Shown: positions 50,677 to 60,501 of the stretch, piece by piece
Layout of the letters: each line of letters begins with the position of its first letter
Numbering within the stretch: position 1 is the first letter of the stretch
NCBI RefSeq assembly: GCF_900143645.1
Contig: NZ_FRFD01000004.1
Coordinates: 248,001 to 312,000, forward strand
Length of the DNA stretch: 64,000 nt
Source of the DNA: Anaerocolumna xylanovorans DSM 12503
GTDB lineage: Bacteria > Bacillota > Clostridia > Lachnospirales > Lachnospiraceae
Reading direction: 5' to 3'
Position numbers and translations under genes: made by a program
Notes under the pieces: generated by a model
The model's input: only the letters and a program-made list of their open reading frames with translations
Told to the model about the DNA's origin: nothing
Database searches by the model: none

Positions 50677-51045
50677 ATGCACTTGCAGTTGGAGCACACA
50701 AATAACAGCCCTTCGGATAAATGCAGTATACAAAGGCCATACTGCCAGAAAAAACTTATAGCCATGCAGCGTAACAATAGTCAGGGCTACCAAACACCTC
50801 CCCCTGTACCCTTGATCACACCGCCATCCTTTACCCCTCCCATGCCCGCTTTTCAAAACGGTGCCAGGGGTATGCGCGGTTGTCTTAACAGCAACACTTA
50901 TGTCTGGCTGGTAAACGGAATCAGTTATTGGTATTTTCCGACATATATAGGCCGTCAGACGGCTATTGGATTTCGCTGGAGAGGCTTTGGATGGATTTAT
51001 CAAAGGATTTCTCTTAACAACATTTTAACCTTCCAATGTTTCTGA
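50677..51045 (+). CDS. Small Pro/aromatic-rich protein of unknown function
   Basis: About 120 residues. The N-terminal half is polar, then proline-rich (TPPPVPLITPPSFTPPMP). The C-terminal 55 residues form a conserved-looking aromatic block: CLNSNTYVWLVNGISYWYFP, then YIGRQTAIGFRWRGFGWIYQ and ILTFQCF. I recall a widespread clostridial/Paenibacillus family with this ending (WxxxGxxFWFFPxxxGRxxxxGxRW) but no established function. No signal peptide. The AAAGGGG ribosome site is only 1-2 bases before ATG 50677, so the in-frame TTG at 50683 may be the true start. Single gene, plus strand. Confidence 0.75.
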   Translation: MHLQLEHTNNSPSDKCSIQRPYCQKKLIAMQRNNSQGYQTPPPVPLITPPSFTPPMPAFQNGARGMRGCLNSNTYVWLVNGISYWYFPTYIGRQTAIGFRWRGFGWIYQRISLNNILTFQCF

Positions 51046-51133
51046 AAAAGAGGCTTTTAAAGTTTCCGTCTTTTAATTTCTATCCAAAAAAGGTGCAGGA
51101 GAACCTGCACCTTCATTTCTATCTTATCTCTTA

Positions 51134-52495
51134 TTATCTCGTTACATTCCTTACCCACTTCATGGAACGGTACCGCCAGGCAGATAAGGGAACCTTGATA
51201 ATCTCATCACTCATGATAATTACATATACAATTGGAATCGGCAGTTTCAATACGAAAGCTGCCAGGGCACCAAAGAGTATTGCCACACCCCATAGAGTAG
51301 AGGCATCTAAAATAAGCCCAAATCTGGTGTCCCCTCCTGCCCTGAAGACTCCCACTATCATAGTGGTATTAAAGGCCTGTGCAATTACAAAATAGGACAT
51401 GACGAACATCATGAATTTCAGATAGGAGTGAGCCTCGCCGCTTAAATTCATATAATGTCCCGCAACATTTCCCACAAACAAGATAACTACACTTCCAAAC
51501 AAGCCCAGAAAAATGGTTATTCTGACAAGCCGCTTTGCATAAAGCTTAGCCAGCTCTTCTTTTCCTTCCCCAATCGCCTTGCCAAGTATAATTGCCGTCG
51601 CATTGGATACGCCGAAAGTTATTACTGTCGCTAACTGCCTTACTACCTGGGTCACGGAATTGGCAGCTACCACGGACTGTCCTAAATGCCCGATAATTGC
51701 AGCATTGGCAGCTACACCAGCCCCCCATAGCAGCTCATTTAGCATAACCGGAACCGAATAATGCAGAAAATCCCGGCTTAGAATCTTATCCCTGATAAAA
51801 AGTGCTTTTAAATGGAAATGTATCGTCTTATTAACTTTTAACGCATAAAATGTAACCATAAGGACTTCACAAGCTCTTGCAATCAGTGTACCAAGAGCTG
51901 CTCCCCTGATGCCCATGGGCTCCAGGCCGAAAAGTCCGAAGATGAAGATTAAATTCAGTACCAGGTTTATCACAAAGGATATCATGTAAACCACCGTAGA
52001 AACAACAACTCTCTCCACGCTCCGCATAATATTCAGATAAATCATAGTAAAGGCTATAAAAATATAGGAAAATGCAATTATTTTTAAATACCGCACTCCC
52101 TGATCTATCACGTTCTGCTCTGAGGTAAATATCCTCATAATATGTTCCGGAAACAAAAGTACTGCCAGGGTGAATAACACTCCCACTACCAATGCAAAAC
52201 GCATGGTTATAGCCATTATCTTTTCAATCGTTACGGTATCCTTCTTTCCCCAGTACTGGGCAGTCAGGACTGCGGCACCTGAGGTAAGTCCAAAAAAGAT
52301 AAGGGTCATAATAAACTGTACCTGGCCTGCAAGAGATGCGGCAGACAGCGAAGTTTCCCCCACTTTTCCAAGCAGGATAACATCCGTAGAGGTAACCCCT
52401 ACGTTAATCAGGTTCTGGAGTGCCATGGGAAATACCAATGAAAACACCAGCTTATAAAAGGCCTTCTTTTCCTGTTTCTCTTGTAAAATGCTCAT
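51134..52495 (-). CDS. MATE-family efflux transporter
   Basis: 453-residue membrane protein with twelve hydrophobic segments in two halves, e.g. LVFSLVFPMALQNLINVGVT (TM1, about 14-33). Typical MATE sequences include TSTDVILLGKVGETSLSAAS and, in the second half, HYSVPVMLNELLWGAGVAAN and GVSNATAIILGKAIGEG. MATE pumps exchange cationic drugs or metabolites for Na+ or H+. No regulator is linked and the substrate is unknown. Confidence 0.93.
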   Translation of the reverse strand: MSILQEKQEKKAFYKLVFSLVFPMALQNLINVGVTSTDVILLGKVGETSLSAASLAGQVQFIMTLIFFGLTSGAAVLTAQYWGKKDTVTIEKIMAITMRFALVVGVLFTLAVLLFPEHIMRIFTSEQNVIDQGVRYLKIIAFSYIFIAFTMIYLNIMRSVERVVVSTVVYMISFVINLVLNLIFIFGLFGLEPMGIRGAALGTLIARACEVLMVTFYALKVNKTIHFHLKALFIRDKILSRDFLHYSVPVMLNELLWGAGVAANAAIIGHLGQSVVAANSVTQVVRQLATVITFGVSNATAIILGKAIGEGKEELAKLYAKRLVRITIFLGLFGSVVILFVGNVAGHYMNLSGEAHSYLKFMMFVMSYFVIAQAFNTTMIVGVFRAGGDTRFGLILDASTLWGVAILFGALAAFVLKLPIPIVYVIIMSDEIIKVPLSAWRYRSMKWVRNVTR

Positions 52496-52622
52496 ATCTG
52501 TCTCCTAACGAATAGTAATCGGTCTTTTGCCAGTCAATGGACAAGTTAACATTTTTCGCAGCAAAAGTCAAGATAAACGCATGAGGATGTCTTTGGAAAG
52601 GTAAGTAAAATCATCTGTTTTT

Positions 52623-53432
52623 TCAATAAGGTTCTTCATCCGTATATTTATGCCTGCAGTAAGGGCAGGCAGGATAATCACAGTCATGCAGCTTTTTGCA
52701 TACCGGACATGTCCGTTTTTCGATTTCGTCCAATTCCTCTTCCTTATGTACCACTTTATATCTGATTTTATGCTTACTATTATAATAGATACTTACACCT
52801 GCAGCGATAATTGATACAATATTTAAAATCAGAAATAACGAAACCGGAACCGAAATAGTCACCGGGATAAGGTTCTTTCCTGTTTCCAGGGCTATGGATG
52901 CAATCCCCATTGTCAATGCAAATACTGCTATCGAGACCATATTTAATATTTTCGTATAGTGAAAAAATGCAACTGCTAAAAGTTTCTTTACCACATAAAA
53001 AAGAAAGATTATTCCAAAGAATAATATGATATTTCCGTTAATCTTTATGAATTGTAAGGTATCCCAGGATGCTTTCTCTTTTGAGAACAGAAAAGTCTCC
53101 AGAACCGCCATCACTGAGATTAAAAGATATGCTACCGGTATGGTATGCAACCAGTACACTAATCCAAAAGCCAGACGCTCGGACTCCGCTTTCATCATTT
53201 TATCGCAGAACCTTCGCAGATCAGGTCCTATTATTTTATATAAAGGTTTTCCTTCTTTTTGGGCAGTCAGAAAGTCATCCATAATCTGCAGCAGGCAGCT
53301 TTCTTCGTTTTCCAATCCGTACAGATTAGAAGCATGAATATAGGCAGCGGCTTTTTTGTACGCAACAGCATATTCTCCTTCTAACTGCTTCTTGACCTCC
53401 AAATATTCTTCTTTTTTATAATAATAGCCCAT
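52623..53432 (-). CDS. Membrane protein with C-terminal zinc ribbon, partner of PadR
   Basis: 269-residue protein. The N-terminal 90 residues are helical and resemble the DUF1048-like region commonly encoded after PadR regulators (LKQ-type MDDFLTAQKEGKPLYKIIGP). Four membrane helices follow (about 92-112, 128-150, 158-178, 188-210). The C-terminal cytosolic part has CPVCKKL ... CPYCRHKY, a rubredoxin-like four-cysteine zinc ribbon. It starts 33 bases after the padR stop and is surely cotranscribed. Function unknown. Confidence 0.75.
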   Translation of the reverse strand: MGYYYKKEEYLEVKKQLEGEYAVAYKKAAAYIHASNLYGLENEESCLLQIMDDFLTAQKEGKPLYKIIGPDLRRFCDKMMKAESERLAFGLVYWLHTIPVAYLLISVMAVLETFLFSKEKASWDTLQFIKINGNIILFFGIIFLFYVVKKLLAVAFFHYTKILNMVSIAVFALTMGIASIALETGKNLIPVTISVPVSLFLILNIVSIIAAGVSIYYNSKHKIRYKVVHKEEELDEIEKRTCPVCKKLHDCDYPACPYCRHKYTDEEPY

Positions 53433-53465
53433 GGCTCTCCTTTCCTTGCCTTTACAATTATCCTA

Positions 53466-53789
53466 TTAATTCGCAGGATATAATATGGAATTGGTTATAT
53501 CGATTAAGTTCTCATAGGATGTAAGAAACTGCTTTAAATGTTCTTCTCCTCCGGGGGTTATGGAATAGTATTTTCTCTTAGGTCCATAAGGGGAGCTTCC
53601 GATTCTGCATTGTATGTCCTTCTTTTTTTCAAGGCGCACTAATACCGGATACAGGGTTCCCTCCTGCAGCTCCTTAAACCCATGCCGCTCCAGTACCGAC
53701 AAAATATCATATCCATAAGTCTCACCTTTAGCGATAATTGCAAGGACACATCCTTCCAGAATTCCTTTTAATAATTGTGAATCCTCCAT
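53466..53789 (-). CDS. PadR-family transcriptional regulator
   Basis: 107-residue PadR protein with the winged helix typical of the s-PadR subgroup: LKGILEGCVLAIIAKGETYG, ELQEGTLYPVLVRLEKKKDI and PKRKYYSITPGGEEHL. Start ATG 53789 is chosen where homologues begin, after AAAGGTG; the open frame upstream runs through a repeat element. It probably represses itself and the following membrane protein in response to a membrane or drug signal. A strong promoter with inverted TAGTAG-containing repeats precedes it. Confidence 0.9.
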   Translation of the reverse strand: MEDSQLLKGILEGCVLAIIAKGETYGYDILSVLERHGFKELQEGTLYPVLVRLEKKKDIQCRIGSSPYGPKRKYYSITPGGEEHLKQFLTSYENLIDITNSILYPAN

Positions 53790-53790
53790 C

Positions 53791-53839
53791 GTAACACCTT
53801 TCGTGACTATCAAATCTTTGTTTTGATATTTCTGAACAG
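53791..53839 (-). repeat. RBS-carrying repeat before padR
   Basis: Minus strand CTGTTCAGAAATATCAAAAC, AAA, GATTTGATAGTCACGAAAGG and TGTTACG then ATG. It matches ATTCAGGAATATCAAATC...GATTTGATATTCACGAAAGGAG of the cysE/metY elements with a few changes. Confidence 0.75.
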
Positions 53840-53884
53840 TTGGTTCTGCTCCTGCTACTGTGTATTGCATAGTAGATTAAATCA

Positions 53885-53913
53885 AGTATATCCTGGCTAC
53901 TATGTATTGTCAA
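53885..53913 (-). promoter_or_regulatory. Promoter and possible PadR operator
   Basis: Minus strand TTGACA (53913-53908), 17 bases, TATACT (53890-53885): near consensus. CATAGTAG lies within the spacer and CTACTATG downstream (about 53868-53875), an inverted pair that could bind PadR. Confidence 0.75.
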
Positions 53914-53932
53914 GTAGTATTGGCAAATAAAA

Positions 53933-53971
53933 TATGACGGACACATGAAAAAGTTCATATGTCCGTCATAA
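53933..53971 (-). terminator. Terminator after the M20 peptidase gene
   Basis: TATGACGGACA-C-ATGAA / TTCAT-A-TGTCCGTCATA, a 16-bp stem with one bulged pair, between the peptidase stop and the padR promoter. AT-rich 3' flank on the minus strand (TTTTATTTGCC). Confidence 0.75.
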
Positions 53972-53988
53972 CACCTGTAAGGCCTATC

Positions 53989-55104
53989 TTAATCTTTAAA
54001 GGTTAAAAGCTTTATTACAATTTCCGTGCACCTTTCCAGTTCATCAATATGGGTCCACTCCTTTGCAGAATGGACATCATTCATTCCGCAGGCCATTACA
54101 ATTCCTTCGATATTGTTCCGCACAAAATTGTTATTATCACTTCCGCCAAAGGTTTCTACATAGCTGGTGGGTATGGATAGTTCACGGCAGGCTCTTTCAA
54201 AGCGCTGTACTACCGGCGCTTCTTTTTCTATGGCATAAGCAAGGCAGCCATAGGAAGTCGTAAATTTTAAGACAGCCTTCGCTTCTTCCGCCGTTTGCGT
54301 AAAGACTCTCCGGATTTTTTCCGTTTCCTCCAAAGCCTTCTCATGACCGATACTTCTTACTTCCCCTTTCAGAATACAGTTCTCCGGCACTATATTTCTG
54401 GCTAAACCGCCCTCTATCAGGCCCACGTTTACCGTAGTTTCCCTGTCAATGCGTCCCATCTGAATAGCTGTAACCGCTTTTGCTGCTGCCTTTATCGCAT
54501 GGATACCTTCTTCCGGCGCAAAGCCCGCATGAGCTGCCTTTCCGGTAAAGACTGCCTCAAAGGATAGCAGAGTGGGGGCCTTTAAAGCTGCCGTTCCGAC
54601 TTTTCCGCTCAAATCCAGCACATAGGCTTCCTTCGCTTTTATCAGAGAATAGTCAAATACCTCACTTCCTCTAATATACACCTCTTCTGCTATGGCAAAA
54701 AGCACCTCTATACTTCTGTGAGGGATTTTTTTCTCCTTTATGCTTCGTACCGCTTCCAATATTGCCGTAACTCCCGATAAGTCATCTGCCCCCAGTACCG
54801 TTGTGCCGTCACTGGTAATCGTCCCGTCTTCTCTTACAACTGCCGTCTTATTTCTAGAAGGTTCGACCGTATCCATATGGGCAGAAAGAAGTATCGGCGT
54901 TCCTTCTAATTCTCCCGGTAGGAATGCGTACAAATTCCCTGCATTGCCCTCATATACCTTGCCGGCTCCATCCTCCGTTACCGTAAAGCCTAAGTCCCTA
55001 AGCTTTTTTGTTAATACATCCGCCATCTTTCTTTCCTCAAAGGAAGGCGCATCGATTGATACCAGTTCTTTAAATTCTTCTATAATCCGTTTCCTGTCAG
55101 CCAT
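53989..55104 (-). CDS. M20-family peptidase (PepT-like)
   Basis: 371-residue metallo-aminopeptidase of the M20/M25/M40 family, PepT-like group. Metal ligands are in LLSAHMDTVEP (His79 with Asp81), VLGADDLSG (bridging aspartate), AEEVYIRGSEVFDY (catalytic and metal glutamates) and VLDLSGKVG; the lid domain includes TGKAAHAGFAPEEGIHAIKA, and a last histidine is in EWTHIDEL. It probably trims small peptides in the cytoplasm. Single-gene unit with its own terminator. Confidence 0.9.
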   Translation of the reverse strand: MADRKRIIEEFKELVSIDAPSFEERKMADVLTKKLRDLGFTVTEDGAGKVYEGNAGNLYAFLPGELEGTPILLSAHMDTVEPSRNKTAVVREDGTITSDGTTVLGADDLSGVTAILEAVRSIKEKKIPHRSIEVLFAIAEEVYIRGSEVFDYSLIKAKEAYVLDLSGKVGTAALKAPTLLSFEAVFTGKAAHAGFAPEEGIHAIKAAAKAVTAIQMGRIDRETTVNVGLIEGGLARNIVPENCILKGEVRSIGHEKALEETEKIRRVFTQTAEEAKAVLKFTTSYGCLAYAIEKEAPVVQRFERACRELSIPTSYVETFGGSDNNNFVRNNIEGIVMACGMNDVHSAKEWTHIDELERCTEIVIKLLTFKD

Positions 55105-55223
55105 GTTTTCACCATTCCTGCTCTGATTTTCTATGGAACTTTACAGCAGTCCCTTTCCTTACTACTGTATCACAGCCTTTTTACTTCTTCAATACAAAAT
55201 ACCTGCCCTTTCAAAAAGTTCCT

Positions 55224-56603
55224 TCATACTCTTGTCGTCATAGGAAATAAGTTAAGGAGCCTCTCCGTTTCTTCTTCCGGAAGAATATTCTCTCTATGAA
55301 TTATCTCCTTTACAGTGGTACCTTCTCTTAAAGCAGTCTTTGCCACTGCTGCCGACTTTTCATAGCCTATGACCGGACAAAGGGCCGTCGCAACGCAGAC
55401 ACTCTTTTCCAGAAGACTTTGACACCTGTCCTTATTGGCAGTAATGCCTGTTATACAAAGACTGGTAAGAGCCTGGGAGGCCTGCCGCAGCAAATCAAGG
55501 GATTCAAAAAGATTATAAAACAGTACCGGTTCAAAAGCATTTAATTCGAGCTGTCCTGCTGCTCCGGCCCATGTTATGGCAGCATCATTGCCGATTATCT
55601 GAAAGGCAGCCTGATTAACCACTTCCGGTATTACAGGATTGACCTTTCCCGGCATAATCGAAGAGCCATTTTGAAGAGGAGGAAGATTAATTTCTCCCAA
55701 ACCCGTTCTGGGCCCTGAAGATAACAACCTTAGGTCATTGCAAATCTTAGACAGATTAACAGCACAGGATTTTAAGCATCCCGACACCTGGACAAAGCCA
55801 TCCAGATTCTGGGTCGCATCAAACATATCCCCGGCCTGCTTATATTCATAATTAAATAACTTATTAAGATTAGGAATAATATTGGAATAATAATAAGAAC
55901 TTACATTGATTCCGCTTCCGATTGCAGTTCCTCCAAGATTGAGGTTAAGCATTTCTTCTCCTGCCAGAGTCAGTCTCCTTACATCACGTTTTATGGCACT
56001 TAGATATGCCCCGAAGCTCTGGCCTAAACGCATAGGAACGGCATCCTGAAGCTGTGTCCTTCCTATCTTTAGAATATTGTCGAATTCAGATGATTTTTGA
56101 TTTAGTGCCTGGCATAATTTTTTCAGTTCAGCCACTGCTGCTTTTAAAAGCTCTGTAACCGTCATCTTGCCTGCACTGGGAATTACATCATTGGTAGACT
56201 GGGCCATATTTACATGGTCATTGGGATGAATAACAGAATAATTTCCCTTGCTGCCGCCTAAAAGCTCTATTGCACGGTTTGCAATTACCTCATTGGCATT
56301 CATGTTCGCGGAGGTTCCTGCTCCCCCCTGTATGGCATCCACAATAAATTGTTCCCTAAAACTCCCTGCCGCTATCTCTTCACAGACTTTCATAATGCTA
56401 AATGCCTGTTCCTTTGTCAGCAGCCCTGCTTCAAAATTCGTAAGGGCGGCCGCCCTCTTTATTCTTGCAAGATTCGTTATGAAAACAGGATGCAGAGGTC
56501 TTCCCGTCATATTAAAATTACTCCTGGCTCTAAGACTCTGTATCCCATAATATACTTCTTCCGGTATCACCATACTCCCCATTGAATCGGCTTCTATCCT
56601 CAT
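55224..56603 (-). CDS. aspA: Aspartate ammonia-lyase
   Basis: 459-residue member of the aspartase/fumarase superfamily. The signature GSSIMPGKVNPVIPEVVNQA (about residue 315) is intact, along with GGAGTSANMNANEVIANRA, HPNDHVNMAQSTNDVIPSA and GRTQLQDAVPMRLGQ. MRIEADSMGSMVIPEEVYYG at the start is typical for aspartase rather than fumarase C. It converts aspartate to fumarate and ammonia. Start ATG 56603 is chosen because homologues begin there (AAGGAAGG upstream); an ATG eleven codons upstream is less likely. A divergent Lrp/AsnC gene is probably its regulator. Confidence 0.93.
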   Translation of the reverse strand: MRIEADSMGSMVIPEEVYYGIQSLRARSNFNMTGRPLHPVFITNLARIKRAAALTNFEAGLLTKEQAFSIMKVCEEIAAGSFREQFIVDAIQGGAGTSANMNANEVIANRAIELLGGSKGNYSVIHPNDHVNMAQSTNDVIPSAGKMTVTELLKAAVAELKKLCQALNQKSSEFDNILKIGRTQLQDAVPMRLGQSFGAYLSAIKRDVRRLTLAGEEMLNLNLGGTAIGSGINVSSYYYSNIIPNLNKLFNYEYKQAGDMFDATQNLDGFVQVSGCLKSCAVNLSKICNDLRLLSSGPRTGLGEINLPPLQNGSSIMPGKVNPVIPEVVNQAAFQIIGNDAAITWAGAAGQLELNAFEPVLFYNLFESLDLLRQASQALTSLCITGITANKDRCQSLLEKSVCVATALCPVIGYEKSAAVAKTALREGTTVKEIIHRENILPEEETERLLNLFPMTTRV

Positions 56604-56886
56604 TTTTCTGCAACCTTCCTTTTTATTTGAAACCATTTTTACGGCTTCTTTATGCAGATGAGGATACCACCTTTATTCCGGTCCGTAAATAGCTGACGGA
56701 AAGCTTCGAATATAAAAAAATAATCCCCATGCTTTACAAAATAAAATAAAATTTTTCAAGGGAATAGTTTCGATTATTCTTAATAATATTATGTTTAGGC
56801 GGGAATCCTCCTTGCAAACTGACCATCAATATTTTATAATATTAAGAAAAGTCCCCCACACCAAAATAATGAAAGCAGGTACACAT

Positions 56887-57351
56887 ATGGATCATGTTGA
56901 CGAACATATACTGGAGATTCTACAGAAAAATGCAAGAACACCGCTTAAGGTAATCGCAGACCAGGTATTTCTATCTTCTCCTGCCGTAGCGGCCAGAATT
57001 GCCAAATTAGAAAAGGACGGTATCATCAAGGGTTATCACGCAGAGGTCAACTGGCTTAAGTTAGGCTATCATATAACAGCCTTTATTAATCTGGAAGTGG
57101 AACCCTATCAAAAATCAGAATTTTATCCCTTTATCAAATCCTGCCCCAACGTAATTGAATGTGACTGTGTTACCGGACATTATGCAATGCTAATCAAGGT
57201 AGGCTTTCCAAGTACCATGGAACTTGATTCTTTCATAGGACAGATTCAAAAATTCGGCCGCACCAGCACCCAGATTGTATTCTCAACTGCAGTAGAACAC
57301 AGGGGGATTCAATGCGGTATGATACCGGACGAATCCCCCTTGTCAGAATAA
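56887..57351 (+). CDS. Lrp/AsnC-family transcriptional regulator
   Basis: 154-residue feast/famine regulator. The N-terminal helix-turn-helix reads DEHILEILQKNARTPLKVIA and SSPAVAARIAKLEKDGIIKG; the C-terminal RAM domain (about 65-145) includes ECDCVTGHYAMLIKV, the expected ligand-binding strand. Start ATG 56887 is where the domain begins; the frame is open for 32 more codons upstream, but that part is not homologous. It diverges from aspA, so aspartate or another amino acid is a likely effector. Confidence 0.92.
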   Translation: MDHVDEHILEILQKNARTPLKVIADQVFLSSPAVAARIAKLEKDGIIKGYHAEVNWLKLGYHITAFINLEVEPYQKSEFYPFIKSCPNVIECDCVTGHYAMLIKVGFPSTMELDSFIGQIQKFGRTSTQIVFSTAVEHRGIQCGMIPDESPLSE

Positions 57352-57354
57352 ATA

Positions 57355-57978
57355 CTATATGCATTTTTTCAAACCGATCAGCGGTTTAATTACTTCTTCC
57401 CAATGTTCAAGAATATATTTGCCAATAAAGGGATCATACATGAAGCCTAAATTCTTCTCTATCTCTATGTAACATTCTTCCGATGATAAGATAGACCGGT
57501 AACTTCTCTGGGTCGTCATAGCATCAATGGAATCACAAATAGCAATGATTCTTGAACCTAATGGGATATCATTTCCCCTGATTCCTTCCGGATAGCCTCT
57601 TCCGTCATAACGTTCATGGTGGTGCAGAACAATACCGCTAATTTGTTTCATCCGGTTGGACCTATTTAATATCTCGTATCCGATTGCCGGATGCTTCTTC
57701 ATCATATCCCATTCAGAGGGAGTCAATGCTCCTTCTTTGTTTAATACAGAATCCGGAATTCCAATCTTTCCGATGTCATGAAGGTGGGCTGCTATGTGCA
57801 GCTCATTTGTATCACTGTTGCTCAGTCCAATAATTTCGCATATCTTCTTAGTCAGCTCACTTACCCTCCAGGAATGGTTGGCAGTATATTGGTCTTTGGC
57901 ATCTAAAGCTCCGGTTATACACTCTATTATTTCATGATAATCTATGTAGTCTTCTGCATTGCTGTCTGTCTTGCTCAT
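57355..57978 (-). CDS. HD-GYP domain phosphodiesterase
   Basis: 207-residue stand-alone HD-GYP protein. The metal-binding motifs are present: YTANHSWRVSELTKKICEII, the HD pair in AAHLHDIGKIGIPD, KKHPAIGYEIL, HHHERYDGRGYPEG (GYP) and ICDSIDAMT. HD-GYP enzymes hydrolyse cyclic di-GMP or related dinucleotides. No sensor domain is attached. Start ATG 57978 follows GGAAAGG; a TTG eight codons upstream keeps the frame open. Its stop lies four bases from the Lrp gene stop on the other strand. Confidence 0.92.
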   Translation of the reverse strand: MSKTDSNAEDYIDYHEIIECITGALDAKDQYTANHSWRVSELTKKICEIIGLSNSDTNELHIAAHLHDIGKIGIPDSVLNKEGALTPSEWDMMKKHPAIGYEILNRSNRMKQISGIVLHHHERYDGRGYPEGIRGNDIPLGSRIIAICDSIDAMTTQRSYRSILSSEECYIEIEKNLGFMYDPFIGKYILEHWEEVIKPLIGLKKCI

Positions 57979-58079
57979 CTTAAGTACCTTTCCTTTGGAC
58001 AATATAACTTATAAAATAACCCAACATATAATTGTACTAAATTTATTCTGTACAGGCAACTGATTTTGGCACAAACAGC

Positions 58080-58397
58080 TTATATTCTTTCGAATCTGTC
58101 AACATCTGTAACAAAAATAATGGCACCGCCTACATTCACCATGACCTGAGTGGAGTAAAATTCTGCCGAACCCACAGGATTGGATATTATCTGCTGCCTT
58201 GGTCCGCACTCTTTCTTCACCAGTTCTATCACTTCATCCACCTTTTCTTCTTCTGTACCAATTAACAAAGTGGTATTGCCTTCTCTTAGGAATCCTCCAG
58301 TTGATGCAAGCTTCGTAACATAAAATCCTTTACTGTTCAGGCCTTCCGTTACTCTTGTGCTGTCTACATTCCGTACTATTACATAAATCAGTTTCAT
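58080..58397 (-). CDS. darA: Cyclic-di-AMP receptor DarA/PstA
   Basis: 105-residue PII-like protein of the YaaQ/DarA/PstA family, a cyclic-di-AMP receptor in Firmicutes. It starts MKLIYVIVRNVDSTRVTEGL and contains the ligand-binding FYVTKLASTGGFLREGNTTL loop and GTEEEKVDEVIELVKKEC, ending with the FVTDVDRFERI strand. The downstream target of the signal is unknown. Start ATG 58397 follows GGAAGGG; sixteen further upstream codons in frame are not homologous. A TTTACA-17-TAATAA promoter lies at about 58460-58490. In many genomes it is next to tmk or holB; here the following gene is an HD-GYP protein. Confidence 0.93.
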   Translation of the reverse strand: MKLIYVIVRNVDSTRVTEGLNSKGFYVTKLASTGGFLREGNTTLLIGTEEEKVDEVIELVKKECGPRQQIISNPVGSAEFYSTQVMVNVGGAIIFVTDVDRFERI

Positions 58398-58639
58398 TGT
58401 AATCCCTTCCTTTCTATTGAGTTTATTTTCCAGGGGTCGTATCATTACAATCTTATTATTGACTTATCTTGTTACTGTAAACGTAGTGTCAGAATAAATA
58501 GTATAAATTTTCATACTTTCCAATAATTCAGATATTATGTCTTTATTATATTATATATTCCGTGCAAAGTAAAGTTTAAGCCGCAATTTCATTAACAGAG
58601 AATAGCAGATTTTACAAACGAAAAAAATATGGCATAGAT

Positions 58640-59425
58640 TTATTTTTGACTTCCAAAGGCATCATGCATCCCCTGGATTCCAGTAAATTTCTTCTCCGGT
58701 TCAAAGGCTATTACCGGCTGTGTATTACCGTAAATAAGTTCCGGCATCGAAAAGCTGTCAGCCCACTCCACCGCATTGATAAGGACCTTTTGTATTTCAG
58801 GCATGTGATAAACCGGGAAGGCTTCATGCCCTGGCCTAAAGTAGAAGATTTTTCCTTTTCCTCTATGAAAGCAGCATCCGCTTCTGAATACTTCTCCACC
58901 CTGGAACCAACTGATAAATACCTGTTCATCAGGAGCAGGAATATTGAAATATTCTCCATACATCTCTTCCTGCGGTATAATGATTTTCTCTTCCAAGCCT
59001 CTGGCAATCGGATGAGAAGGATTTACAACCCATAAGACTTCTTTTTCTCCATCTTCTCTCCATTTTAAATATCCGGAATTCGTCCCGCAAATCTTCTGAA
59101 AGATTTTGGAGCCATGTCCTGAATGCAATACAATCAAACCCATTCCCTTCATTGTAATATATTCATGTACACGCTCAACAATTTCTTCCGCTACTTCATG
59201 GTGTGCCATATGCCCCCACCATATAAGAACATCGGTTTCATCCAGCACCTCTTTGGTAAGTCCGTGCTCCGGCTGCCTTAACACCGCGGTCTTTGTATCA
59301 TAACCGGCATCCCTTAGGAAATCGGCAATGCAATTGTGTATACCCTTAGGATATATCTTGGCAATCTCTTCCATTTCAATTTCATGTATATATTCATTCC
59401 ATACAGTTACCCGAGTTTTATGCAT
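58640..59425 (-). CDS. ThuA-like protein
   Basis: 261-residue ThuA-domain protein, the same length as Sinorhizobium ThuA. It has a class I glutamine-amidotransferase-like fold: [20 protein letters not shown] at the start, [20 protein letters not shown], the conserved [20 protein letters not shown] and, near the end, [20 protein letters not shown]. In Sinorhizobium, ThuA with the Gfo/Idh/MocA protein ThuB processes disaccharides through 3-keto derivatives. Start ATG 59425 is taken after AAAGAGG; it starts 11 bases after the stop of the preceding oxidoreductase gene. Confidence 0.9.
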   Translation of the reverse strand: MHKTRVTVWNEYIHEIEMEEIAKIYPKGIHNCIADFLRDAGYDTKTAVLRQPEHGLTKEVLDETDVLIWWGHMAHHEVAEEIVERVHEYITMKGMGLIVLHSGHGSKIFQKICGTNSGYLKWREDGEKEVLWVVNPSHPIARGLEEKIIIPQEEMYGEYFNIPAPDEQVFISWFQGGEVFRSGCCFHRGKGKIFYFRPGHEAFPVYHMPEIQKVLINAVEWADSFSMPELIYGNTQPVIAFEPEKKFTGIQGMHDAFGSQK

Positions 59426-59436
59426 ATTAACCTCTT

Positions 59437-60501
59437 TCACAATTCTATCCAGACCTTCTTTTCCTGGGATTGTATTATTTTGTCTATCACTGTCTGATTG
59501 ATTAACCCGTCTGCTATACCGGCTGCCAGCCCGTCTGATTTCTTGTTTACTATATCGGCAAAATCCTGCATCTGGGTCTTTTTATATTCTTCCGGTATGG
59601 ATACGGATTTGTATATTTTTTCACCGCTTTCATCCCTGATACATATTTCCAGTTCATCAACGCCAGGCACCTCATCTAATTTGTATACAATAGCGCCCTT
59701 GCTTCCGTATAGTTCCATCCTCTGATAATTTCCTCTTCCATAGGCGAGTCTTGTAATAAGGAAATTGGCTGCAATATCTTCTTCCATCTCTGCCATATAG
59801 TTGCAGTAATCGTCCACATCTACGCTTCCCATATTACCGCTTCCATCCATTAGCTCCCTTTCCTTTACGATCGTCTTACCCAGGCTGACCACACTCTTAT
59901 ATTCTTTTCCGGTCACAAAACGTACCAGATCCAAACCATGGGAACCCAAATCCCCCAATGCCCCGGAACCCGAACGGCTTTTTTGGAACCGCCACACTAA
60001 CGGTACTCTTTCCTGTTCCAGCCCCCAGCCCTGAAAATATTGAAAATCCACATGATGGATATTCCCTATTTCCCCTTTTCTGACTAACGCTCTGGCATAT
60101 CTGGCAGCCGCCTTATAACGGTATGAAAAACATATCATATTGGCAACCCCTGCTTTTATAACCGTATCAGCCAGAAGCTTTGCTTCTTCTGCATTTAAAG
60201 TAACCGGCTTTTCAAGCGAAATTGCTTTTCCCGCCTGTGCAGCCTCCATGGCAATCTCAAAATGACAGTCGTTGGGAGTGCAAATATCAACAGCCTCGAT
60301 ATCTTTACATGCAATAAGTTCATGGTAATCCGTATATCTCCTGGACGGGTCTATTCCGTACTCGTCACCGACACTCGCCAGACGTTCCTTATCGATATCA
60401 CAGATTGCAGTCAGTTCAAAATCCCCGCATTCCTTTATCTGCGGCAGATGAACACAGCATGCAATCGTTCCAAGCCCGACACAGCCTATTTTAATCTTCA
60501 T
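59437..60501 (-). CDS. Gfo/Idh/MocA-family oxidoreductase (ThuB-like)
   Basis: 354-residue NAD(P)-dependent oxidoreductase. N-terminal Rossmann motif [38 protein letters not shown], and EKPVT (catalytic lysine about residue 97) are present; [19 protein letters not shown] contains the usual conserved histidine. Paired with ThuA it may oxidise C3 of a glycoside. Its ribosome site, GGAGGG, is donated by a copy of the palindromic repeat whose TTGAAAAATG end supplies the ATG itself. GH31 enzymes flank it upstream. Confidence 0.9.
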   Translation of the reverse strand: MKIKIGCVGLGTIACCVHLPQIKECGDFELTAICDIDKERLASVGDEYGIDPSRRYTDYHELIACKDIEAVDICTPNDCHFEIAMEAAQAGKAISLEKPVTLNAEEAKLLADTVIKAGVANMICFSYRYKAAARYARALVRKGEIGNIHHVDFQYFQGWGLEQERVPLVWRFQKSRSGSGALGDLGSHGLDLVRFVTGKEYKSVVSLGKTIVKERELMDGSGNMGSVDVDDYCNYMAEMEEDIAANFLITRLAYGRGNYQRMELYGSKGAIVYKLDEVPGVDELEICIRDESGEKIYKSVSIPEEYKKTQMQDFADIVNKKSDGLAAGIADGLINQTVIDKIIQSQEKKVWIEL

